A stretch of 64,000 nt of DNA, taken from NCBI GenBank assembly GCA_031213475.1, contig JARUPZ010000002.1, positions 1,178,001 to 1,242,000 of the forward strand, written 5' to 3'. The DNA comes from Nereocystis luetkeana (taxonomy: Eukaryota > Sar > Phaeophyceae > Laminariales > Laminariaceae). Shown piece after piece: positions 47,633-59,500 of this stretch; the stretch's first letter is position 1; the number at the start of each line of letters is the position of its first letter. Below the pieces are notes generated by a model, which had not been told where the DNA came from, ran no database searches, and worked only from the letters and a program-made list of their open reading frames with translations. A program made the translations under genes and the position numbers.

Positions 47633-47859
47633 ACGTGTGTTGGTTCCTTCGACATAGAAAACGGGCAGCTTTATTCCTTTAGAGAACGATAGAGCACTGA
47701 GACAAGGGCTTGTCTTTGCGGGAAGCCCCCGGTTTCCTATCTAAGCCACACCTCTCAAGTACTACAAACACGATCCCATACCTGTACCCCGGTAATTCCC
47801 GGCCTTTCCACATAACTCAAAGCAGTACCATAACAGTACTGCTTCTTTTAGGACCAGCC

Positions 47860-48790
47860 GCAGGAGCATATGCAGACCAGAGTCAGTATCTGGATCCCTT
47901 GCCGCAGGACAACAGAGGCCTCGTTCGCAAGGAGATTGAAAAACACGGCTGATCAAGCATGTTGCCCCCACTCGCTCGCAATGATATGCTCAATTTACAG
48001 AGGAGCACAGCCGCCTCTGTTAGTTTTCTAAAGGATAAACCCCAACATATATAAAACAAACAGCCTCAGGCGTGCTGGTCTGTAGGATTGAGGGCTGTGC
48101 GGAGGTCGAGCGGTGTCCATGATGCCGCTAAGATCGGTGCACGCCGACTGATGACCCGGCACGATTCCGCTCCTGCCATCGTTTCCCGCGTCCTCTTGGT
48201 GACTGTGCGTGGGCGGTATTCTGAACTTCCCACCCGGGGCGCGGGGGGGGTAGCACCTGGGTCCGGGCCTACGGTTTTGAGCATATGCAGACCTGATACA
48301 GTACCCGGACCCTAGCCCTTGCCGGGACCTCCTTTGTAGGAAGATGAGGCCTTGCTGTCCATTGATACCGTCGCTTGGTCAAGCATTTTCCCTCACTGTG
48401 CGGCCATGGTTGGTCCTAATTCCCAAACAAGCACAGCCACCGCAGGCGTGCTGCTGCACAGACAAATGTGGGCGTGGTGCTACTTGGAGATCTGCTTGCC
48501 GATTGTCGTCTCTCGAAACGACGCTGTTCTAACGTATCAGTTGGAGGCTGCGCCCCGAAGGCGATGGCTTTCTACCCGGACTGCCCACAACGGGGGCGGT
48601 ATCATCTGTTTCTGGGCCGGCAGCCGGAGCACATGCAGACCAGACACGATACCTGCACAGTTGTTTCAACGCGACAGGGACCCCCTTCGTAGGACTCCCT
48701 TTGTAGGAAGATGAGGCGTTACTGTCTATTGGCGTCGTCGGTCGGTCGAGCAACTGCCCCCCCACTGTGCCTCCATGGTACGCGTAATTT
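47860..48790. repeat. Diverged triplicated unit
   Basis: Three units share GAGCAYATGCAGACC (about 47867, 48281 and 48628), followed by GGAYCC-type and GAAGATGAGGC blocks and a CACTGTGC..CCATGG block. Spacing is about 350-410 bp. No clear coding function. Confidence 0.6.
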
Positions 48791-50550
48791 ACAAGCAAAC
48801 ATAGCCCGCGATCGAAATAATTGCGCTACAGATTTGGTTCTGGACCACCCGCCTCTGCATTCTGTCTAGAGGTTTTATACGCCGCCTCGGCGTTCGCTTG
48901 CTCGCAGAGATTGCTCGTTACTTACTCCATCTACCTGCGCGATTTTTTGCTTGCTCGCCAAGCACTAGCCGCCTTCGCACGAACCTGATTGAATCGGTAT
49001 CCTTTCTGGAGAAGGTTGCATTGGTTGGTCTGTCTCTACGGCCGCAGTATATAGACAAAAATATTTCCCACACACACACCACCCATCTCCACTTCATGAT
49101 CTAGACCAATCACGGCAGGTACACTCCTGCTCTGTATGAACTCATGTTGCCGGGTGGGAGTCGTAAAATCTGCATGAGGTAGCACACGTTTCCTGGGTTG
49201 GACCTACCTGTAATACAGTATACCCTGGTACAGATTATACACAGCATCTCGTAACGGCAGGCTAGGGGCTACGTAGACCATCTAGATTATCATCTGTCCG
49301 ATGCGTGAAATATTTTCGGTATTGTTCTAGGAGGGAGGTGATTGACCGAACCCGCTCGGCCATCTCCGGCGTCACTCTTGTCTGCCCAACGACAGATCGC
49401 CCCGGGTGGGATGCAACTGCTCAAGTTAGGCGGTTGCGAGGCATCGGCGCGCTCACGAGGACGCCCACTTCGTTCGCGTTCGATAAGGCACCAGCAGGAG
49501 AAACTGTAGGCTCGAGGAAATCCGCGTCCCATGCTTGGCGCCGATTCTAACGTTTGAGGGGGAGAGCTCGAGATTATACACGCATAATTTAGCAGCGCTG
49601 GAAATCTCCCATAATATTGGGGCCTATGGGCATCAAGGTTGTAGTCGGAGTCTAAGACGATCACGTCGTCGAGGTAGGCGGTGTCTCACTCGAGGCCTTT
49701 GATAACCTCCCTTTTATGTGACATAGACAAATCTCCCAGGCACCACGTTGCTCCCTTACGGTACGACGTGTCATTCGAAAGTCGAATAGGCGCGTGTTGG
49801 GCGCAAAAAGATGGTACCTGGTACAATGAAATAATGTCTTGTGGTGTTCCCTTGGACGGGGTTTTCGTACTGGTCGTGAGGCATGTAAAGCACTACGCAC
49901 CGGCATATTCGGTGACACTTCCCTGCCCGTATCAAGTTCCTTGACGAAAAACAGCAAAGCATACAAGGTAAACATTTAACATTGTTTTGCTCTCGACGAC
50001 GATCAGTGCTGCGATCCACAGTGACGAGGACAGGGGAGTACCCGTGGGATGCAGGCGCTTTGTGCCTCTCCCCTCCACCTCCTCTTTTGCTTCCAACTTT
50101 ATTTGTTGTAATATTTGGTCAGGCCGTGCTCCGCTGTGCTGAGAACCGCCCATCCGTGGGTGTGCGGGAACCTGTGCGCTTGTATCGTGTTTGATATGTC
50201 CCCGTTCCGCCCTAACCTAAAACCTAACTACCAGATATACGACATCGCCGCGGAAGCACCCGCCCGATCGACGCCACCCGTTCACGCGACAACAACACCT
50301 AACATATGCCCCCCTTGCTGATTCTTCACATCGCCCACGACAGGCACAACGCGCAAGCCCCCCTCGAAGTCTGAAACGCCCCCAACACCCGCTTGTCCTT
50401 GGAATAAAAAACCTCACACGCAACTCTCCCCTCCCCCCCCAACGTCTGCTTCGAACTAACCGCAGCCGGTCACGGCAGAGCTATATAGCACCCCCCTCCT
50501 CCCCCCCCAACTCCGACGGAAACGCCGGACCAAAACGTCGAAATCAGACA
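48791..50550. other. Intergenic sequence downstream of LACS
   Basis: Nothing recognised apart from an inverted minisatellite unit (49136-49182), a TACCTGGTA motif near 49815 and C-rich stretches just downstream of the LACS stop, where its 3' UTR and poly(A) site should lie. Confidence 0.4.
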
Positions 50551-53500
50551 TCACAGCCTCGAAGTCAGCCTTCCCCCTTCTTGCGATTCGGCATACAGTG
50601 CCGCGATAACATCCGTGTACTTCTCCCTCGCTTGGGTCCTCTTGAGCTTTTGGGTCGGCGTCAGGAGGTCGTTTTCACTGCTGAACGGGTCCGCCTCTAG
50701 GTGGATGGCTCGCACCTTGGGCAGGCGGTAGACCGGCGGGAGCCCGGGCAAGGAGGGGGTAGGAGATGCGGGTGAGGTTGGGCGCGAACGCTGGTACTAC
50801 TGCAGGTTTGAAATTACCATATAGCGTCGTGCAGTGATGACTACGAGGTATTGATTAGACACAAGTTTGTTGCTGTTATTGATGTTGTTTTCGTTGATAA
50901 ATGATGGAGCGTGATGGAGTACGTCGAGTTTTCACCGAGCAGGCAAACGTTGCTTGCACCAAGCGCGAAGCCCCGTGAGGTGTTCGGCGAGCGACATGAA
51001 GGGTGAGCTGCATCCTACTCAGGACCGCGTGTGAGGCGGGCGTCTATTCCTTTCTTGCATGTGGATGACAGTGTCAAATGTACTTTTGCGTCTAGCATTT
51101 TCTGACTGGCGGTGCTGCTCAACTGAGCACCTACACCAAATATTTGCAACCGTCTTTGTGTTTTTTATCATTCTACGATTATATCAGTGACAACATGCCA
51201 ATCCCTTGGGATTTCTCATCGGTCTACGCGTGCACTCTAAAAATAAGTTTCTGGGTGAGGTGCAGAATTCCTCATACAAAAAACAGCAACCTGACAAAAA
51301 TAAGCACCCCTCTAGGATCTACCAGGTGTAAATGTAAAATAAAACATGAGATGTGAGATGGAGGAACTCATCTTTGCAAGCTGCGTATATAGAATGACCC
51401 TCTTTAGAGGGTTCGGTAGTCACAGCACAGCCGACGACTCTCCTGGTGCAGGTATACGGCACGCTAGGCATCGCCATATCTGACAACACACAAAACGTGC
51501 GGTACCCTTTTCAGAGGGGAGGGTTCGGTAGTCACAGCAAAAGCGGCGATTTACCCGGTGTATGCATCCAGCACAATCGGTCTCACCATACCTGGTACCT
51601 GATAGACAAACTGTAAAAATGGGGTGGGTGATCCATGGGCTAGCACTATAAACCCATGGGAGACCCTTGGGCGAGCCATGGGCCAGTACTGTAGAGCCAC
51701 GCGTGACCCACGGGAGACTCCTGGCAGACGCATACAAGGCCCATAGGAGTCCCATGGGTGACCCATGGGCCAGCACTTGAAACCCATCGGAACCCCATAG
51801 GAGAGGCCAGCACAAAAAATACAGGGCAAGACCCATGACAAGACCCATGGGTCAGCCCCAAAAAAAACATGGCAGACCCATGGAAGGTCCGTGGGAGACC
51901 TGTGAGCCAGCACTATAAACCCATGTGAGACCCATGGCACACCCATGGCAAACCCATGAACCCATGGGCGACTCATGAGCCTGCAGTATAAATCCATGGG
52001 CCAGACCTATTCTATGGGCGAACCATGGACCAGCACTATGAACTCCTAAGGGCGACTCATAGGAGGCCACGGCGTCCCCGGTGGCTTGGTAGGTGGTCCG
52101 CGTGCCTATCAAGATCAATTTCGTGGGTTCAAGTCTCACCGAGTGCATACTCGTGGCTTTTTCTTGCAAAAAATAAATTGATTAGCGGAAAGCGCGAGAG
52201 CGTGAGTTAGCTACATTCGAAGAAAATCGACGAGCAGTGGGAATGCTGAACCCTACGCGAGACAAAAAATAAAGGCAAGTACCGGGGGGGAGAAGGGTGG
52301 ACACCTGTGACCACGGCTTGTCCAGAAGCTCGTTGAGGGTAAAAACCTTCCACGAGTAAGGCTGGAAAGTAAAAGTGACGTTGAAAAAAAAAAATATGGA
52401 GACCCATGGGAGACCCATGGGCCAGCACTATGAACTCCTAGGGACGACTCATGGGACAGTTGGGCCAGCCTTATAAAGCCATATGAGTGACCCATGATCA
52501 ACCCATGGGCCAGCACCACAAACCCGTGGGAGATCCATGAGTGACCCATGGAGGGCGACTTATGGGCGACCCATCGACGACCGATGGGTGACCCATGGAT
52601 CAGATACACGAGGCAAAAGGGAACCCGTAGTACGCGCGTTCGAATCACACACAGCTTGCAAAGATGAGTTTCGACGAAAGCTTCGATCTCATAGCTGGTT
52701 TTTTTATATATATTTCTCAAATATATGTCAACGGGTGATCGATGGCCCATAGGGCAGCACTGCAAGTCCATGGGGGACCCCGTACGCGATCCATGGGTCA
52801 GTACTGTAAACCCACGAGTGGCCGATGGGAGGCTCATGGCAGACGCGTGGCAGACTCATGGGCCAGCACTTGAAACCATGGGAGCCCCATGGGAGAGGGC
52901 AGCACAACTAATTCATGGCAAGATCCATAGCAGACCCATGGGCCAGCACTATGAACTCATTGGAGACTCATGGCAAACCCATGCGAAACCCATGGGCCTG
53001 TATCATAGACCCATGGGCGATCCACGGGCCAGCACTATAAATCATGGGCGACTCATGAACCGGCACAACGAACTACGGGCGACGCATGGGGGGTCACCCG
53101 CGCGTTAACCATGCCAGGCGGCCCATGGAACCGCTGCCAGACACATGGGTGAGATATCGGGCGCTTGCTGTTGTATGGGGCACGCAAAGAAGCGTTCACC
53201 AACACCTCCACACCTGTACCCCTGAACTCAGCATGCATGCCTACAAATAAGTGGGAAACCCGCTGGGATATACATCCCAGGATAGCCTAGACGCCACGTA
53301 TACCACCGAGGCTCATGGGCGAGCCGTGGCTCACCACTATGAACCCATGGGAGGCCCATGGGTCAGGTACTGTAGATAGACAGACGGGAGACCTATGGGT
53401 GACTAATGTGCGACCCATGGGCACCCCATTGGTCAGATATATGTACCAACGAGTGACCCATGGGCCAGCGCGTAGCCCCTCGGTGACCTATGGGTCAGGT

Positions 53501-56500
53501 ATACCTGGCACATACCGACGGGGAGACCCATTGGTGACCTATGGGCCAGCCTTTGTCAGGTATATATAACAACGAGGAGGCCCATGGGCCAGTACTGTAA
53601 ACCATGGGTGACCAATGGGCAAACCATGGGCCAGCATTGTAAACCCATGGGAGATCCATGAGTGAACCGTGGGCGACCCATGCGCCAACACCCTAGACCA
53701 ATGCGAGGCTCGTGGGCGACCCATGGGTCAGCTATATGTACGAGCGTGAGACCCATGGGCGACCCATGGGTCCCATGAATCGCCCACGGATCACCGAAGG
53801 TTTCCAGTGCTGACCCATAGGTCACCCATGGGTCGCCTGGTGGTACATACAGCTAAACCGTAGGTCAATCATGGGTCGCGCATGGGTCTCCCATGGGTTT
53901 ACAGTACTGGTCCATTGCTTACCCATGGGTTGGCGATGGGTAACGCATGGGTTTGCAGAGCTGGCGCATGATCACCCATCTCACCAGTCTCGTAGTGATA
54001 TACATGGCTGACCATGAGCGCATAGGTTTGCAGTGCTGGCCCATGGGCCACCCATACGCCGCCCACGGGTTTCCTAGTGATATCAATAGGGTTTACATAT
54101 GGTTCCCCATGGGTCGCCCTTGGGTCTCCTATGGGTTTCTTCTGGTGTTGGGCCTTGGGTGTCCCATGCGCATCCTATGGGTCTCCCATGGGCTTCTGGT
54201 GCCGGCCCATGGATCTCCCATGGGCTTCTGGCGCCGGCCCATGGATCTCCCATGGGCTTCTGGTGCCGGCCCATGCGTCTGCCATGGATTTTTAGTACTA
54301 GCCTATGGGTCTCCCATGCAAGTTTAATGCTGACCCTGGATCTGCCATGGGTTTCCCTTCTGTAACTCATGGGTAACCTATGGGCCTTTCGTACTGGCCC
54401 ATGGGTCTCCCATGGGTTTTTAGTGGTGGCCCATGGGTCATCCATGGGACTTCCGTGGGTATCCCATGGTTTTCCCATATGGACACCCATGAAATACGCC
54501 TGACAGGAACGCCAAATCACCCCAACAAAATACCAGGGTACCAATATAAAGCAAAGCAAAGCACAAGGCAGCACACAAGGGATGTCATACGCGGCATCGA
54601 CAGCGATGGTCGCCGGAAGAAATGAAAGTATCACCATTAAATCGACCCCTCTACGACGGCATCTCTCAGTTTCTGCACCCTCTCTCTAAAAGTCCATGCA
54701 GCTCCCAGAAAGAGCCGTTGGGGAGGGAAGGCCTTCGAACCGACTTTAGTTTCCGAACACCAAAACACATCAATAACACACGGGAGTTAACACATTTTCT
54801 ACTCCAACAATAACCCCATTCGAATCCCAAGCGTTTGGTCCCAAAACAAGTGGACCTAGTTGTGTAGGGTGTAATAGCAAGAAGACAAAAACAAAAATGA
54901 CACAACCGAAGAACGCGAAAACAAAATACAACCCCGCCCTTCCCTCGCCCCCGAGAACTTCAAGTACCGACCCCTTCTCTTGTGTTGCTCCCACTCTATC
55001 ACCTTTTCGAAGCGCTGCAGCCCCGCCCGCTTACTAACGGTCTCCAGTTCTTGCATCACGTCCGCCTTCAGTCGTGGGTTTCGACACATCTCCGCCAGCG
55101 AGGCGTTCCTTCGTACACACGGGAGGAGGCCACAAAAAAAAGCGAGAACGTGAAGAGAGAAACATAAAAAACTGAATGTCAAAAGAAACATATGGGAAAG
55201 GTCGGAAGGATGGGCATGCCAAAAAATAGCAGCATGAACGACAGCCAGCGTGAGCAGCCGCAACAGCAGCAGTATCGGCAGCAACAAAGTGCAAACCGCG
55301 TGGATAACCACTCAACTCAGGGCCGGCATCGCTGATACATTCGAGCTATAACCGAAATATTCAGACGACACGCTGGAGACGTTTACGATAGGATTGTGAA
55401 ATATGTTGTGTGGCCGCCGTGTGCGATGCTCGTTCCACAGTAGCAGCATATGTTATCCCCGCTGCATGACCCATACCCCCATATGAAACCCAGGGATGTT
55501 CCAGGACGTCCCCTGACGACCACAGTCCCCCCCTCGAGAGCGAATTCACAGGCCTAAAGGGACTTGGGGAACACGACAGATGGATAAGCACAGGGACAAC
55601 CTGCGACCACCTACCACACCTATAAACACGCAACGCGAAAAGCTAAGAAAGAAGAAAAAAACGACATCCATGTTGTACAATTTCGTACCATATGGCATCC
55701 AGTCGTGACACAATGATTACCAAATTCCTATGTTTAACCCTTTTAGAACCGCAGTCCCATATGTGGGGACAAACCAGTCAAATTTCAAGTAGTTTGTCCC
55801 CAAAACGGGACTGCGGTTATAAAGGGGTTAACCGAAACTCCCAAGAAAACCGCAGTATCATTTTTGACGATAATTACAGTTTGTACCAGGTATCCAATTT
55901 CAAATCCAAACATACAGAACAAAAGTTATCAACTGGTCCTCCTCATTCACAATCGCACTTACTTGCCGATAGGTCAACCGTGAAAAACTCACCAGGGCAC
56001 GTATGTACATGCTGACACAAATTCGAACAGCGACACAAAAATTCGAACAACAATACAAATAACACAATCAATCCATCAGGTTTGTTGTGATCTATAATCG
56101 TCAGCCCGAAGCAGCTACTGGAAAGCGCGTGCTAGAAGATAAAAAATCTGGGTTCAGACGAACAAACATGATCGACAATTATGCAGTTGAATCATCAATA
56201 TTTATCTCAGCACTGGAACCGATAGCCCCGTGGAAAAACACCGCATCTTTTATAGCAACATCGCGCACTTTGCCATCAACATATCTTGCGTTTTTTTTTT
56301 CTTTCTCGAAGAACCTGGCCCTCAAGCTCATCCTCGGGCGAAAAATACAAACCGTACATCGTCAAGCTACAGCAGTAACCATTGCTACCATATGAAGCGA
56401 ATTTGTTGCGTTTGTAAACCACTCTAAAACCTACATTCTCCGTAGCACGCGCGATCGAAGCATCACACTAAGCTTGAAGATAGTTGATGTTTTTTTACCA

Positions 56501-59500
56501 TGACATCTTTCGTGACACCAAGCATTGGTGCTCATAATCGGTTTGCCACTCCCGCAGGAATCAACACGCTTCACAGTATTTACATCCGGAAAGTCGAGGA
56601 GATATTTTCGCGGACAGTGCAACTGATTGCACGATTTATTGTCATCAGGTGACATGGGCCGGGTTGGTCACGTTCTGCTCAGGGCCAGCACCGCTGAAGC
56701 ACCTGAGTGGGATAACCACCCTCGCCGACACGAGTAAAAGACGTCAAGAGTACTACCCAAAATAAAATAACAGACTTACTGCTGTGCGCGTGTTCATAAT
56801 ACAAGCAATATCAGCGCCGTTCTACGCCCCTACATAATACACATACACCTGAAGCCCCGGGGGCGTATTCATGATGCTCCCTGCACGTAGACCGCATTCA
56901 TCATATCATCAGCATGATCCGTACCCATCCATGATACCTGGGGATGTACCCAGCATGTCCCCTGATGACGACCCCCCCCCCCCAAGAGGGAACCCACAGG
57001 CCCAAAGGGACTTGGCGAATACAACATTAATAAACCAGGGATTGTCAGCGAGGTAGCAACTTCGAACGTGGTCGTTATGCAACCATGGAGCATGATACGA
57101 CGAATGTCACAGTGCGAGCAACGCTAGTGGGCATCAGGATTTCGAATACGAGTCGTATCATGCTCCATGGTTGCGTAACGAGCACGCTCGAAGTTGTCAC
57201 CTCCCTGGCTGCCCCTGATTTGTTAATGTTTTCGCCAAGTCTATTCAGGCCTGCGGGTTTCCTCTGGAGGGGGGGTGCTGTGGTCATCAGCGGACATTTT
57301 GGGTACATCCCCGGGGGTGCTGCGGTCATCAGGGGACACCCTGGGTACATCCCCGGATATCATGAATGGGTTTTGATTTTGCGGATGGTAGGACGAATGT
57401 GGTCTAGAGGATCAACAGTAGACATCTTGGGTACATCCCCGGGGTTTCAGGTGTACGTGTAAAATGCAGGGGTATAAAATGGAACTGATGTTGCTTCTGC
57501 TGTGAACACGCGCACAGCAGTCAGTCTGTCCTTTTCATTAGGCTAACGTTAACGTCTTTTACTCGTGTCGGGGAGGGTGGTCATCTCCCTCAGGTGCTTC
57601 AGCGTTGCTGGCGCTGAGAAGAACGTGACCAACCGGGCCCGTCCTAATACATTTTATTGCGCTTGCTCGCAGTATCCACTACGAAAGGAACAGAAACAGC
57701 AGGGCGTGATACTGCTGTAGACGGTCAATATTCTACCATTCCGTGAACACCAGCTTCACGCAAAGGAGCCGCCTTAGTCATCACACACTTAGCACCTTCA
57801 CATGTAGGAGATACCCCAGGAGAACATACCGCTTCAGACTCGGATTCCTCCTATTATTACACCGGCAGTGGAGCAGAAATAACCACAACATAGGGGTCTG
57901 GCACATGGCAAACTGAGTGAGTAGAACCACGTATTCCGGATCTTTATGTTAGGATTACGTCTGTTGCACTGCCGGCGGTATCTGAGGAGCGCGCCTCTGA
58001 GGCGGTATGTTCTCCTGTGGTTTCTCCCACGTGTGAGGGTGCTGAGTGAGTGTGTGTGGTGGCGATGGCAACTTCTTCCGCGCGAGCTTGATGATGACGG
58101 AATGGTACAACCGCGACGGTCTGCAGTAGTATTGCCGTCGGTCCTGCTGTTTTTGTTCGCTGCATATTGGACATCGGGAGCCGGTTCAATTTTATGAGCT
58201 TTGATGTCCTACAGTAGAACAGTATCCTCGACTTTCCTGGTACGGAGAGCGCGAGCCCTGCTGATTTCTCCATAGGAATGGCAAACCAAAACAACAGCAC
58301 CAGTGCTTGATACCGCGAAGCCCATCGGTGTCATGGTCACTCGTGGAGCTGATGGAGCTCTTCGCCTGGGTAGTATTGAATTCGTGGTTGTAAATAGCAC
58401 CAGCGGTCTCTTAACGCTTGATCACGCTACAGTGACTCTGCGCTTGCGCATAGGCATGGACGGAACTTACTCCAGTTCCAGCCCGACGTACATAACTGCT
58501 GCTGCTGCTTCAGGGCTTCGGCTAGAATAAAAAGCACCAGACACAACCGAAAACATCGATTCGTTTTGGACTGTTGATGGAAAGGAGTCCGGGTCTGCCG
58601 AACCCATCACTTTGTCGACGAAAGCTGCACCGGACATTATTGCGCTATCGTCCGAGGTTGGGCTTGAGGACCGCCTTCTTCAATTCTGCGAGCTGGACTC
58701 CAGAAAGGCGCAAACGCAGGGGATCTTGATGGCGAAGCGCGTGACACTGGCTGTCATAATTCAACTTCTTGTCTACGAGTACGGTGCTACCGGTTGCAGT
58801 GCTGGGACTTCTATTGATGATTCAACATGGGAATTGCCGGTCACGTTTGTTTGTCTAAAGCCAGAAGGTGTACCTCCTAGCGCGCGCCCCCCACTAGCTG
58901 CTCAGGACTGACGACAATAGAACCCAACATGAACTGCTGGATCGTTTCTTTCTGAGTGTTGGCTTTCTTCTGGGTGTTGGTAAGTACGAGTGTAATCTAG
59001 GTACGTCCAAATGTAAGAACTGGTACTATTTTCATGGCCGACCTACCAGAAAGTTCGATGATGAATGAGGAGAGTATGAGTCCATGCCGACGCTTATTGG
59101 TGTGTACCAGGTATTGTTATGTTTGGATTTGGACCATTTTCGTCAGAACTTCGCTGGGTTATTATTGTGACTTTCAATCAAACCAAGTCAACTGGAAATC
59201 CTTTTCATCACGGGTGGATACCACATGGTAGGAAACTGGACCGAGAGGATGAGGATTGTGTTATTTTCTTCCTTCTTCGCGTTCCACGTTTAGTCTACGT
59301 GTCTTGTGGATGGTCACAGGCTGTACCTGTGTTTCGTGTTCATGTCGTTCTCGAAGTCCAGCTCAGGGCTAGCATTGCTGAAGCATTTGATTACTGTAGG
59401 TATCGGGTCACCCAGAAAACACAGAACGAAAACACAGAGGATATGTTGTGACGGTAATATTTGAAGTGGCCACTGCGTGCGATGTTCCACAGCAGCAGTA

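Noticed and set aside
51600-54640. Many long ORFs rich in HGSPMG or WVTHG on both strands
   Set aside because: They are translations of the CCCATGGG satellite; the same text appears in several frames, with no start context or family match.
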